Source: Streptomyces collinus
Lineage (GTDB): Bacteria > Actinomycetota > Actinomycetes > Streptomycetales > Streptomycetaceae
Direction: 5' to 3'
DNA: 64,000 bases
Assembly: GCF_031348265.1 (NCBI RefSeq)
Contig: NZ_CP133771.1
Location: forward strand, 1,488,001 to 1,552,000
The translations under genes were made by a program, and so were the position numbers. Below are positions 24,007 through 33,444 of this stretch, one piece after another. The first letter of the stretch is position 1; each line of letters starts with the position of its first letter. The notes under the pieces were generated by a model. The model worked only from the letters and a program-made list of their open reading frames with translations. It had not been told where the DNA came from and made no database searches.

Positions 24007-25998
24007 TCACCTGAGGGTCCACTTCTGGTTGGCCTGGCCCTTGCACTGCCACCGGATCAGCTGGGTGCCGTTGGCGGTTGCCGAGCCAGATGCGTCCAGG
24101 CAATTGCCGTTGAGGTCGGTGATGGTGCCGTCCGAGTGGACGGTCCACTTCTGGTTGGCGCCGCCGTGGCAGTCCCAGATGGCCACTTTGTCGCCCTTGT
24201 CGTCATCTACGGCGTCGAGGCACTTGTCGCCGTAGACGACGAGTTCGCCGCGCGAGTTCTGCTGGAAGGTCTGGTTACGTCCGCCGGAGCAGTCCCACAA
24301 CTGTGGCTTGGTGCCGTTGATGTGGGCGTTCTTGTCGATGTCCACACAGCGGTCGGAAGCGGCGCCGACGAGGGCCGCGCCGTCGGTGCCGGGGATGGCC
24401 TGGACGCGGAGGGCGTCGATGTCGGGGGTGGTGCTGCCGGAGACCGCCGCGAACCTGACTGTGTTCGCCCCCTTGGCCAGGTGCGCGAGCAGGGAGACGG
24501 TCCGATAGGTGGTGGCCGAGCCGGTGGGCGGGAATGCCACGACGTACTTGTACTGGCCATTGACCTGGATGGTGGCTTTACGGGCGGTGCTGCTGCCGTT
24601 GGCGTAGGTGATGTCGACGAGCTTGGTGCCCGCCGTGGAGGCGGTGATGTTGCTGAAGGTGGGGGTGGTGGCGGTGGTGGTGTCCTCGTAGGTGCTGCCG
24701 GAGGCCTCGGTGCCGGAGACGGTCAGCAGTACCGCGTCGTTCGCCGGCACGGAGGTGGTGTAACTGGTCTCGAACGACCCGGCATCGGTGCGGGTCCAGG
24801 CGTTGCGCACGGTGGCGGAGGCCGAGGTAAGGCCGAGGTCGGCCCAGCGGACGGTTATGTTCGCGGCGGAGCCGGTGCGGTTGAACAGCATCACCGCGCG
24901 CTTGCCGGTGCCGGAGAGCACCTTGCCGTAGACCTGCAGGCCCCGGGTGTCCTCGGCGACCTTGACGCCCTGCAGGCCGCGGGGGTCCTGGTTGACGGCG
25001 AGAACCTCGGGGTTGGTGAGGATGTCGCGGGTCTCCGCGCTCATCGTGGCGACGTTGTTCCCGGCCAGCAGGGGGGCGCCGGCGATCGACCACAGGCTCA
25101 TGTGCAGCCGGTTGCGGGCGGCGGTCAGTCCGCTCACGCCGACCATCAGCATGTCGGGGTCGTTGTAGTAGCCGGTGTGCTGGGCGGCGGGGTGCAGAGC
25201 CTCGTCGAAGTTGTAGTACATCTTGGTCAGCTGCGGGGTCTCGTCCTTCTGCAGGATGTCGACGCTGGTGCGCCACAGGTCGCCGTATCCCGGCGCCCAG
25301 TTCCACGGCAGTCCGGAGCCCCACTCGCAGAACGACAGCACCAGCTTGCGACCGGTCACGGCCGAGGCGGCCTCGTTGGCGGTGCCGATCTGCTTGTACG
25401 TGGTCTCTTGGTCCAGGCGCTCCTCTCTGCCGCCGCAGAAGTCGATCTTCACGTAGTCGAAGCCCCAGCGCTGGAAGGTCTCCAGGTCCTGCTGGTAATG
25501 GCCCTCCATACCGGTGTTGGGCGCCTTGGGCCGGGTGGTGGGGTAGTAGTAGCCGCAGCCGTTCTGGCCCGCGTCGGTGTAGATGCCGACCTTGAGGCCC
25601 TTGCTGTGGATGTAGTCGGCGATCACCTTCATGCCGCCCGGCCACAGGTTCTCGTCGACGACGATGTCGCCGTTCGCGTCGCGCTGGCCCTGCCACCAGC
25701 CGTCGTCGAGGTTGACGTACTTGTAGCCGGCGGCGGCCATGCCGGAGGAGACCAGGGCGTCGGCCTGCTGCTTGATCACGTTGTGGTCGATGCTGCTGAA
25801 GAAGCTGTTCCACGACGCCCAGCCCATCGGCGGCGGCGTGACACCTGTCTGAGAGGTGCTCACGGCAGCCGGTTCGGCGGACAGGGGCGCCGAAGACTCC
25901 GGCCGGTCGAGCGTGGCCAGGCCGGCGACGGCGACTCCGGCGGCGAGGACCCGGACGGTGATGCGTCTGGTCCAACTTCGTGCGACGGTGCGGGACAT
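24007..25998 (-). CDS. Secreted GH27 alpha-galactosidase / beta-L-arabinopyranosidase with CBM35-like and ricin (CBM13) modules
   Basis: 663 residues with signal peptide (TRRITVRVLAAGVAVAGLATL). GH27 barrel: PPPMGWASWNSFF, YVNLDDGWWQGQRD, GIYTDAGQNGCGYYYP, and nucleophile D186 in DYVKIDFCGG. A beta-sandwich C domain follows, then a CBM35-like module (about 435-530) and a ricin-type trefoil (540-663) with QxW repeats (RNQTFQQNS, ANQKWTVHS, ANQKWTLR). I recall CBM13-bearing GH27 enzymes of this shape in Streptomyces being beta-L-arabinopyranosidases on arabinogalactan, so both activities are possible. It lies 39 bp after the SGNH hydrolase gene, likely one operon. Confidence 0.88.
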   Translation of the reverse strand: MSRTVARSWTRRITVRVLAAGVAVAGLATLDRPESSAPLSAEPAAVSTSQTGVTPPPMGWASWNSFFSSIDHNVIKQQADALVSSGMAAAGYKYVNLDDGWWQGQRDANGDIVVDENLWPGGMKVIADYIHSKGLKVGIYTDAGQNGCGYYYPTTRPKAPNTGMEGHYQQDLETFQRWGFDYVKIDFCGGREERLDQETTYKQIGTANEAASAVTGRKLVLSFCEWGSGLPWNWAPGYGDLWRTSVDILQKDETPQLTKMYYNFDEALHPAAQHTGYYNDPDMLMVGVSGLTAARNRLHMSLWSIAGAPLLAGNNVATMSAETRDILTNPEVLAVNQDPRGLQGVKVAEDTRGLQVYGKVLSGTGKRAVMLFNRTGSAANITVRWADLGLTSASATVRNAWTRTDAGSFETSYTTSVPANDAVLLTVSGTEASGSTYEDTTTATTPTFSNITASTAGTKLVDITYANGSSTARKATIQVNGQYKYVVAFPPTGSATTYRTVSLLAHLAKGANTVRFAAVSGSTTPDIDALRVQAIPGTDGAALVGAASDRCVDIDKNAHINGTKPQLWDCSGGRNQTFQQNSRGELVVYGDKCLDAVDDDKGDKVAIWDCHGGANQKWTVHSDGTITDLNGNCLDASGSATANGTQLIRWQCKGQANQKWTLR

Positions 25999-26037
25999 GC
26001 GGCTCTCCAGGGCAGGAAGGGGGGAAGCAACGCTGAC

Positions 26038-27696
26038 TTACGGCGTGAGCAGGGCGAGGTTCACGGCGTTGGCCATCGCCTGATAGCCGGCGTCGTTGGG
26101 GTGCAGTTTGTCGTTGCTGGCGTAGGCGGGATTGAGGGCCTGAGGGTTGCGGGGATCCTGCATGGCCTTGTCGAAGTCGATGACGCCGTCGAAGGCGCCA
26201 CTGGTGCGGATCCATTGGTTGACGGCTTGGCGGACCTGCTCGCCCTCAGGCCTGTAGTACTGGGCCCCCGCGTAAGGCAGGATCGTGCCGCCGATGATCT
26301 TCACGCCGACGGCGTGGGCTTGGTCGATCACGGTCTTCATGCCGTTCTGGAGATCCGCGGCGGTCACAGGGCCGGATCCGTTCGGGCCGGTGTTGCTGCC
26401 GATGTCGTTGATGCCCTCCAGCAGGATCACGCTTTTGACGTTGGGCTGGCCGAGCACGTCCCGGCCGAATCGGCTCTTGAGGCTTGGGTTGGTCGACCAG
26501 GCGTCTGTCAGTATCCGGTTGGAGCCGATGCCGGCGTTCACGACGCCGAGGGTGGGGCCGCCGGAGGCGGAGTTCATGCGCCGGGCGAGGTAGTCGGGCC
26601 AGCGGCGGTTGGCGCCCCAGGTGGAACCGACGCCGTCGGTGATGGAGTCCCCGACGCACACAACGGTTCCGGTGGCGGCCGAGGAGATGACATCCAGGCC
26701 TTCGAGGAAGTACCAGGACGACTTGTCTGTCGGGTAGTTGTCGATGCCCTCGTCGGCGACGTGGTTGCCGGAGGCGACCCAGGCCCGCTGCTGTGCCTCA
26801 TGGTGCCAAGTGGCGGCGGGGGACGTGCCCGACACGTAGAGGCTCACGAGTTGGTTCGTGTCCGCGGCCACGGCCATCGGGATCGGGTCGCTGGCGACGT
26901 CCTGCCCGGCGGGGATGGTGACGGAGGCCCTCTTGTTGAAGAGGACGGTGCGATGGGTGCCGGCGACGGCGGTGCCGGGGGTGCTGCCTTCCCTTGCGAG
27001 GCCGACGGCGTCGATGGTCAGCGGTCCGGTGCCATAGCGGTTACTGAGTCGGAGGCGGAGCTCGGACCCTGCGACGGTGGTGTGTGCGACCATCCGGATG
27101 CTCTTGTCGGTGAACGATTCACCGTTCTTCATCAGGCCGGCTGTGTAGGTGCCGACCCGTGTGAGCGGGGCGGAGACCGGGGTCAGGGTCCAGCGCTGGT
27201 TGTCGCCTCCATTGGGCGTCCACTGGATGATCTCGTTTTCGTCTTTGTCCGACGACTCCTTGTTGTCGACGACCAGGCCGTTGGCGGCGTTGACAAGGTG
27301 GTAGGCGTCGCCGGCGGGCTGGAGCTTCCATTGCTGGTCGCCGGCGCCGTCGCAGGTGTTCTGGACGAGCTGCGGAGTTTCGCTCTGCGGGGCAGGTGTG
27401 TCCAGACACAGGCCGCTGTTGGCGCTCCTGATGGTGTACGCACCGGAGCTGGTCCGAGTCAGCAACCATTGCTGGTTGGCCCCGGCGTTCGACGTGTACT
27501 GGATGACGGGTGCGCCGGGGGCGGTCGAAGCCAGTTTGACGTCCATCCGCTTTTCGCTCGCGACGTTCGTCAGGGTGTAGACGGTGCCGGAGACGGGGGC
27601 TGCCGAGGCCGCGTGGGCCGTAGCGCCGGTCCCGGTCAGGGCGCAGGCCGCGAGGCCCAGGCCGACCGGGACCGCGAGACGTCTTGTTATTCGCAT
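26038..27696 (-). CDS. Secreted SGNH/GDSL esterase with N-terminal ricin-type domain
   Basis: 552 residues from the ATG at 27696 (AAAGAGG upstream), with signal peptide ending ATAHAAS. A ricin trefoil comes first (about 35-170: AGANQQWLLTR, AGDQQWKLQP, GGDNQRWTLTP). The SGNH hydrolase follows with block I VVCVGDSITDGVG (Ser), a Gly block (NAGIGSNRI), Asn block LLEGINDIGSN, and the Asp/His block KLHPNDAGYQ. This multi-domain type (a beta-sandwich, then SGNH) occurs among carbohydrate and acyl esterases; it may remove acetyl or other esters from the polysaccharide cut by its neighbours. Confidence 0.85.
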   Translation of the reverse strand: MRITRRLAVPVGLGLAACALTGTGATAHAASAAPVSGTVYTLTNVASEKRMDVKLASTAPGAPVIQYTSNAGANQQWLLTRTSSGAYTIRSANSGLCLDTPAPQSETPQLVQNTCDGAGDQQWKLQPAGDAYHLVNAANGLVVDNKESSDKDENEIIQWTPNGGDNQRWTLTPVSAPLTRVGTYTAGLMKNGESFTDKSIRMVAHTTVAGSELRLRLSNRYGTGPLTIDAVGLAREGSTPGTAVAGTHRTVLFNKRASVTIPAGQDVASDPIPMAVAADTNQLVSLYVSGTSPAATWHHEAQQRAWVASGNHVADEGIDNYPTDKSSWYFLEGLDVISSAATGTVVCVGDSITDGVGSTWGANRRWPDYLARRMNSASGGPTLGVVNAGIGSNRILTDAWSTNPSLKSRFGRDVLGQPNVKSVILLEGINDIGSNTGPNGSGPVTAADLQNGMKTVIDQAHAVGVKIIGGTILPYAGAQYYRPEGEQVRQAVNQWIRTSGAFDGVIDFDKAMQDPRNPQALNPAYASNDKLHPNDAGYQAMANAVNLALLTP

Positions 27697-28416
27697 GAGA
27701 ACCTCTTTCTTGGGTCTTTGCGTGGTGAGGGGCGCGGCGCGGGGCATCCGAAGGTCCGGCAGTCCACCTCTTGCACCGGGACCATGGAGCTCGAAAGAGC
27801 GGGGTTCAGTGGGCGGGCCGGGGATGGCGAACCAAACGGATTTGCCGACGGCGGGGGTTGTGCAGAGACGGGTGGGGTGGACTGCACAACGGCCCCCGGA
27901 GAGCCGCGCGATGATGTCGACTTGGTCGCCGGTGTCTGCGATTTCGATCACCAGCGGGAGCCCAGCGTGGGAGACGATCCGCAGCTCGCAGGGGCCGGGC
28001 GCGTGGATGGTGGCATTCGTTGGGGTGCGCCGGTCAGGTCCCAAACTGTCGTGTGCCGCTCGTCCATCCGGTCAGCGGGGTCGGCTGTGCGGGGCGGGTC
28101 GGTGACGGAGTCGGGGCGCTCACCACGGTGCCGCCTTCGGTGCGTGGCCGCGGACGACCGTCAGCCGCAGACCGAAGGTGTCGATGAGACGGGCGCGCTC
28201 CTCGGCCAGGTTCCGGGCGCCGAAGACCACGCACGTTCTTGCGGACACTGATCTGGGACTGATCATGTCGCACGTCCTTCTCGGGAGGGACTGGCTGTGT
28301 CGCGCGAGCCGACTGCACCGTGATCCTCGAGTGGCGGAGATCAGATCTGATGGCATCGGTGACGGCCACCCGGACAGAGGAGCGGCAGGGGGGACGCCGC
28401 TGTTGGAGGTGTCGAG
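27697..28416. other. 720-bp intergenic region, possible decayed ATPase fragment
   Basis: On the minus strand about 27921-28026 reads TPTNATIHAPGPCELRIVSH then LVIEIADTGDQ, which resembles the N-box of anti-sigma/HATPase proteins, but there is no start and the frame breaks both sides. The rest shows no gene and probably holds the promoter of the SGNH/GH27 operon. Confidence 0.3.
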
Positions 28417-28472
28417 GTGGGGCGGGCGGAGATCTCCTGGATGACAGGGGATCCCCGCCCACCTTCCTAGCC
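28417..28472 (-). terminator. Imperfect terminator hairpin of the GH59 gene
   Basis: GGTGGGGCGGGC...GATC pairs with GATCCCCGCCCACC through a GC-rich stem with bulges; it overlaps the end of the GH59 frame. Confidence 0.45.
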
Positions 28473-30962
28473 GGGGAGCTTCCACTTCTGGTTGTTACCG
28501 CCCTTGCAGGTGTAGATCTCAACCTCGACAGGGCTGGTGGCGAACTCCGGGACGTCCAGGCATCGGCCGGACTGTGTGGCGCGGAGGCTGCCGTCTGCCA
28601 GTTGCGTCCACTTCTGGTTGTATCCACCGTTGCAGGTGTAGATCTCGACCTTGGTGCCGTTCGTCGTGGCCTTCCTGGGGACATCCAGACAGAAGGTGCC
28701 GCCGAGCCTGATCGTGTCGTCGGCCGGGTTGTAGGTCCAGGTCTGCGCGAAACTGTTGTTGCACTGGTAGGTCTTCACCCGAGCTGCATTCTCGAGCTTG
28801 CCTTCGGGGAGATCCAGGCACATGTCGGGGATGCCCGAAGGGATGGCGCCGACACGCTTGGGGGTCGGATCGGTCCCGGGCGCGACCGAGAAGGCGTCGA
28901 ACTGCTGCCTCTCGTATCCGCTCACCGCCGTCGCGTCGACGGAGTCGACCGTGCCCAGGCCGGCGCGGCCGTGAGCGTAGGTCGAGTCGGTGACGCTGCC
29001 CAGGACTCTGCCGTCGACCTTGGCGGTGATGGTCGATCCCTGCATGGTCAGGGCGACGGAGTGCCAGCGGTTGGTGCCGAGGGCCGCTGTGGTGCCGCTC
29101 TTCAGGGTGGTGACGTTCGACTCCATATCGCTCTTGAGGATCGACCAGGCACCCGTGTCGCTCACCCGCAGACGGTACGCCTCCAGGCCGCTGTTGTTCC
29201 TGCCCTGCATGCCCACGCGGCCAAGGAGTTCCACTGCGCCGGGTTGTTCCAGCATGGCGTCCGCACTGACGGTGTAGTTGCTCCACGCGTCGTCGCCCAT
29301 GAAGGTGTACGGCGCGTAGTACTTCTCCTCGGTCCAGCGGATCGGCTTTACCGTGGCCATCTGACGCAGGCACGTGCCCCCGCGTCCGCCACCGCAGGTC
29401 ACGGTCTCGAAGGCGCCGTTCATGTCCGTGAAGTACTTCGGAGACTCGGTGATGCCCGGCGTCTCGAAGTCGTTGTACTGCGGCAGGCTCAGCGAGCCGA
29501 CCGCCGGCGCCGTCGTCGCGGCCTTGCCTCCCCCGGCCTTCGTGGTCAGCGTGTAGACGCGACCGGGCTGCAGTGTCACGGTGTACTTGCCGTCGGAGGG
29601 GGTGACATCGGTGGTGTGCGCAAAGTTGTCATCACCGTACGAACTGTCCGAGTTCGTGTCGACGTTCGTGGCCCACACCTGTACCTGACCCGTCGACAGC
29701 CCGCCGGTGACCTGGACATCCAGAGTCTGCGGGGCGGTGGCCTGCGTCGTCTCGATGATCGTGCTGTAGTCGCCACCCTCGGGTGCTCGCAGCGTCACAT
29801 AGCTGCCGTTGGAACGGTCACCACCCAGATAGCCACTGGCGGAATCCTGGTACCGCCATCCGACCTCTGTGAACTGTGTCGTGTGGGCCATGACCCAGGC
29901 GGTCTTGCCGACCCGGTAGTGGCCCGACCAGGGCTGGTTGGCCGACACGAGCCCATTGAAGGCGAAGTAGGTGTTCGGGTAGAGCGCACCCATCAGCGGC
30001 CAGTTGTAGTACGAGGTCATCCGACCGTCGATGTAGTCCCGGTTGAGAGCCCGCGCCACGTTCGCGGCACCCGCCTCGGTGTCCTGCGATCCGTTCTCGC
30101 TGGCCCACAGTTGCTTTCCCATGTTCTGGGCCTTCTGGTTGCGGTTCCAGCTGGACCAGGGATCTGTTGTGTTGTACTCGGGGCAGGCGGTGGTCGTGTG
30201 GTTGTTGCCGATGGCTCCCGAACCCGAGTAGCCGCACGGGTAGTGCACGCCGATGACGTCCACCGCGTCCCGGAACGCCGCGTTTCTCTCCATCTCATCG
30301 ACGACATCCCAGTTGTGCTCAGCTGCCACGACCTTGGTCGCGTACCCCTTCGACTTGAGGGCGTTCTTGAGGTCGACGAACCACCAGGCTTTCCACCCCC
30401 GCTCGTTCCAGCCGCCGAGATAGTCGATCTCCAGGTTGTTCTGCTTTGCGCAGTCCATCCAGCGCATCAGGTAGTCGATCGTGTCGTTGGTCCAGAAGTC
30501 CCCGCCGCCGACCCAGCCCGGTGCGCCCCAAGCCAGGGCGGAGAATGTGATGTTCGGGTTTCGGGCCTGGGCCTCGCGGGCCAGCCACCACTCATAGCCG
30601 GCGTCGCAGTCCACCTTGCCCCGGGTGTGCTCGTGGCTGGGTTCGGCGCCGTCGGTGGAGTTGGTGTCCCCTCCGATCTCAAGCTTGAGTGTCTGCAGCG
30701 AGGCGCCGACGCCGGGCTTGAACAAGTAGTCGAGGATCTCGTTGCGCTGCCGTTCGGGATAGTCGATCAGCAGTCGAGTGTTCCCTCCACCTCCACTGAT
30801 CGCGCCGGCTCCGTCGAACACCCGGCCCGGCTTGATGCCGTCGACGGTGATCGATGTCGAGACTGCGGCGTACGCGCGGGGAGTCGCCACCCCGGATATC
30901 ACGCTCAGTATCATCGCCATAACTGCGAACAGGGCATAACGGCCCCGGGATATTCGAAGCAC
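28467..30962 (-). CDS. Secreted GH59 galactocerebrosidase-family beta-galactosidase with CBM13
   Basis: 831 residues, signal peptide ending RAYAAVS. Strong GH59 hallmarks: GAISGGGGNTRLLIDYPE, ILDYLFKPGVGASLQTLKLE, IGGDTNSTDGAEPSHEH; acid/base E187 in YLGGWNERGW and nucleophile E289 in QLWASENGSQD. A beta-sandwich/lectin-like part (NDFETPGITES ..., about 490-700) follows as in animal GALC, then a ricin trefoil (about 710-831, FAQTWTYNPAD, GYNQKWTQLAD, GNNQKWKLPG). GH59 is best known from lysosomal GALC and is rare in bacteria. In this setting galactan or galactolipid, rather than a sphingolipid, is the likely substrate. Confidence 0.88.
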   Translation of the reverse strand: MLRISRGRYALFAVMAMILSVISGVATPRAYAAVSTSITVDGIKPGRVFDGAGAISGGGGNTRLLIDYPERQRNEILDYLFKPGVGASLQTLKLEIGGDTNSTDGAEPSHEHTRGKVDCDAGYEWWLAREAQARNPNITFSALAWGAPGWVGGGDFWTNDTIDYLMRWMDCAKQNNLEIDYLGGWNERGWKAWWFVDLKNALKSKGYATKVVAAEHNWDVVDEMERNAAFRDAVDVIGVHYPCGYSGSGAIGNNHTTTACPEYNTTDPWSSWNRNQKAQNMGKQLWASENGSQDTEAGAANVARALNRDYIDGRMTSYYNWPLMGALYPNTYFAFNGLVSANQPWSGHYRVGKTAWVMAHTTQFTEVGWRYQDSASGYLGGDRSNGSYVTLRAPEGGDYSTIIETTQATAPQTLDVQVTGGLSTGQVQVWATNVDTNSDSSYGDDNFAHTTDVTPSDGKYTVTLQPGRVYTLTTKAGGGKAATTAPAVGSLSLPQYNDFETPGITESPKYFTDMNGAFETVTCGGGRGGTCLRQMATVKPIRWTEEKYYAPYTFMGDDAWSNYTVSADAMLEQPGAVELLGRVGMQGRNNSGLEAYRLRVSDTGAWSILKSDMESNVTTLKSGTTAALGTNRWHSVALTMQGSTITAKVDGRVLGSVTDSTYAHGRAGLGTVDSVDATAVSGYERQQFDAFSVAPGTDPTPKRVGAIPSGIPDMCLDLPEGKLENAARVKTYQCNNSFAQTWTYNPADDTIRLGGTFCLDVPRKATTNGTKVEIYTCNGGYNQKWTQLADGSLRATQSGRCLDVPEFATSPVEVEIYTCKGGNNQKWKLPG

Positions 30963-31254
30963 GCTGGCTCCTTACGACTTCGAGGGGTTGGGATGCGCAC
31001 CCGCCCCGATGCCCTGGCCTCCGGCAGCGGCGCGGCGCCGCGATGGCAGTCGTCCACTGACGGCAAGGGGGATGAGCGAGGGTTCGCGCCGGGGCGGTGC
31101 AGCCGTCTGTCGCAGGACTGGCACTCGTACGGCTCGCAGTGTTGGGTCCGGATTTACCTGGGCGTCAGGCACGGCCAGAGGCATGAGCACGGCCCACGGG
31201 CTCGACCATGGGCGAACCGAAGCCGTACATGGACATTCGCAAGGCGCGATGCAG

Positions 31255-31288
31255 GCGGGGGCCGGTCCGCGGTCGGCCCGGCCCCCGC
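31255..31288 (-). terminator. Terminator of the GH43 gene
   Basis: Perfect 10-bp stem GCGGGGGCCG / CGGCCCCCGC with a 14-nt loop, 37 bp downstream of the GH43 stop. Confidence 0.75.
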
Positions 31289-31325
31289 GTCGGGCGGTGT
31301 GCACAACCGCGTCGGTCCAGGTGGG

Positions 31326-32810
31326 TCAAGCGATAAGCCGCTTGAACTGCTGATGGGTGCCGGCTCCGCACTTGTACTGGATGAGGCGGACATCCTCGGG
31401 CGAGCCCTCTGTGACGTCCAAGCAGAGTCCGCTGTGCCGGGCCACCAGGCGGTAGTAGCCGTTGCCCTGGTCCTCGAACTTCCATTGCTGATTCTGGCCG
31501 CTGCCGCAGTTGTCCTGGTTGACGAAGGCCTTTGCGGTGGACCCACCCTCGGCATCCAGGCACTTGCCGCTGTGTTGGGCGAGGATGCGGTAATAGCCGC
31601 CGCCCGCGTCCTCCAGGCGCCACTGCTGGTTGATGCCGCCGTTGCAGGCGAATTGGACGACGTGGCCGTTGCCGGCGGCGGAGTTGTCCTGGACGTCGAC
31701 GCACTTGTCGCTGTGCCGGGCCACGAGGTTGTAGTAAGGGCCGCCGCCCACGCCCTTGACCGTCCCCGCCGCCGCGTCGATCTCGACCTTGGGGTACCAG
31801 GACAGGTTCATGGTGGTCTTGGTCGGGAAGGTCAACGGCAGCCAGACGTACGTGGAGTCGTTGGCCGGGCCCTTCCCGTTCATATTGGCGCCGGCCCACC
31901 GGTCGCCCATGTACAGGAACGAGGTGTTGCCCGACGTGCCCTCGATGGGCAGGACGAACGTCGTCTGGGAGTTGTAGCCGATGCCGTCACCGACCTCCTT
32001 CATCTCCGACCAGGGGCCGGCGATGCCGGCGGCGGTGGCGTACATCTGCTGGTTGGGATTCCAGCCGCTCAGGCCGGAGGTCAGCATGAAGTAGACACCG
32101 TCACGTTTGAACAGCGCCGGGGCCTCCCGGTTCTGGCCCGGCCAGGGGTTGGCGACCAACGGATTGTCGGCGTACCCGGTGAAGTCGGCGTTGAGCTTGT
32201 AGATGCGCAGGTCGGCGTTGTCCTTGGTGGCCGTCACGTGATAGGCGGTCTCACTTCCGTCCGCGTTCTTGTCCACGTACAGCGTCATGTCCCGGGACTC
32301 AGTGGTCTGGGTGGTGTCGTTGCCACTCGGCGGCTGGAAACTGCTCAGATAGTCATAGGGACCCTCGATCTTGTCGGAGACGGCGACGGCGGCCCTCGAC
32401 TCGACGTAGTCCGTGGCGTTCTCCTTGTGCATCCACATGACGAACTTCTTGGTGGTGCTGTTGTAGATCACCTTGGGACGCTCGATCTTGGCGGACTTCA
32501 GCTCGGGATCGCTCGCCTGGTTGAGGGCATCGCCTACCCACTCCCACTTCTTCAGGTCGGCCGACTTGTAGACGGAGACGGCCTTGAAGGTGTAGTTCGG
32601 GTGGCGGTTCTCCCCGAACCAGTAGTAGTAGCCATCGGTGTGCTTGATCATCCCGCCGCCGTGTGCGTCGACCGGGTCGCCATTGGTCCCGATGAAATCG
32701 TTGGGGTTGTCCAGGGTGACCGGGGCGGCCTGGGCGGGCGGCGCGACCACCAGTACTGCGAGCACGCTGGCGCAGGCGGCCAGCAAGGGTATGAGAACAC
32801 GTCTGAGCAT
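31326..32810 (-). CDS. Secreted GH43 exo-beta-1,3-galactanase-like enzyme with CBM13
   Basis: 494 residues from the second of two adjacent ATGs (32810), which has the better spacing to GAAGGAG; 32813 is possible. Signal peptide ends APPAQAAP. Five-bladed propeller signs: DAHGGGMIKHTDGYYYWFGE near the start, the segment KIERPKVIYN, MWMHKEN, and NREAPALFKRDGVYFMLTSG. This pattern fits GH43 subfamily 24, whose Streptomyces and Clostridium members are exo-beta-1,3-galactanases acting on arabinogalactan backbones. A ricin trefoil with three QxW-type repeats fills residues 360-494 (GINQQWRLED, GQNQQWKFED, GTHQQFKRLI). Confidence 0.87.
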   Translation of the reverse strand: MLRRVLIPLLAACASVLAVLVVAPPAQAAPVTLDNPNDFIGTNGDPVDAHGGGMIKHTDGYYYWFGENRHPNYTFKAVSVYKSADLKKWEWVGDALNQASDPELKSAKIERPKVIYNSTTKKFVMWMHKENATDYVESRAAVAVSDKIEGPYDYLSSFQPPSGNDTTQTTESRDMTLYVDKNADGSETAYHVTATKDNADLRIYKLNADFTGYADNPLVANPWPGQNREAPALFKRDGVYFMLTSGLSGWNPNQQMYATAAGIAGPWSEMKEVGDGIGYNSQTTFVLPIEGTSGNTSFLYMGDRWAGANMNGKGPANDSTYVWLPLTFPTKTTMNLSWYPKVEIDAAAGTVKGVGGGPYYNLVARHSDKCVDVQDNSAAGNGHVVQFACNGGINQQWRLEDAGGGYYRILAQHSGKCLDAEGGSTAKAFVNQDNCGSGQNQQWKFEDQGNGYYRLVARHSGLCLDVTEGSPEDVRLIQYKCGAGTHQQFKRLIA

Positions 32811-32813
32811 CAT

Positions 32814-33172
32814 TGCTCCTTCGTGGACGGGAGGGCGAGTTCAGTAAGGCGAGTCGAACCCACCCTCGTGCGGCTCTTGATCCCATTCGTCGATCCGTGC
32901 CTGGGCTTGATCGGGAATGAGGGTTGACCCCACCCCGGTCAAGGGCTCACATGGTGTGCGGGTGGGGCCAAGATCGAGGATTGGAAGTGAGGTGCGTCCG
33001 CTGTCGGCCTTCGGCCGAGTCCCGGTCAGCGGACTTCCCCGAGGTGTTCGACGGCGGCCCGGCAAGAGTCTGGCGAGGCCGTCGTCATCGCAGTCGGCAA
33101 GGCCGTCGTCGCCCCGCCCCGCCGGCGGCTGCTGGCGCGGGACGGTTGGGGTTCGTCGGCTGCGCGAGGGGC
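32814..33172. other. No gene seen; leader of GH43
   Basis: A minus-strand frame ending at 32841 contains IPDQAQARIDEWDQEPHEGG, which I cannot place and which has no start signal. It may be a relic. Confidence 0.3.
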
Positions 33173-33304
33173 TCAGGTGAAACGGGGGACGCAGTCCGGG
33201 CAGGCGGAGAGCGCCCGGTCGGGGGCGCTCGACCGCTGGATGAAGCCCACGGAAATGGGGGCGTCCGTCCAGCGGTTGCACCTGCAGCAGAGGTCGGCAT
33301 TCAA
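33173..33304 (-). CDS. Small CxxC zinc-ribbon-like protein
   Basis: 43 codons from a TTG at 33304 (GGAGA upstream) reading LNADLCCRCNRWTDAPISVG then FIQRSSAPDRALSACPDCVP RFT. Two cysteine pairs (CCxxC and CxxC) about 28 residues apart look like a zinc ribbon. Similar tiny Cys-rich proteins are frequent in Streptomyces and lack known function. The TTG start is a guess. Confidence 0.45.
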   Translation of the reverse strand: MNADLCCRCNRWTDAPISVGFIQRSSAPDRALSACPDCVPRFT

Positions 33305-33444
33305 CGGTCCGGAGTCTCCTGCTCTTGATCGGGACGGGTGTGGTGGGGCGGGTGCGTTCGTGCTGGGGAGGGACAGATGCCGCTCTGTGCTCAATACCGG
33401 CTCCAGGAGGATGCGGGTGGGACGGGGGCGGCGGGGGCCGACGA

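Noticed and set aside
24136..28251. A 1,371-codon open frame on the plus strand across the GH27/SGNH genes
   Set aside because: It is antisense to clearly recognised minus-strand genes and has the Gly/Val/Arg-rich composition that reverse frames of GC-rich genes give.
28320..32927. A 1,535-codon plus-strand open frame over the GH59 and GH43 genes
   Set aside because: Antisense shadow of two well supported glycoside hydrolases; no domain recognised.
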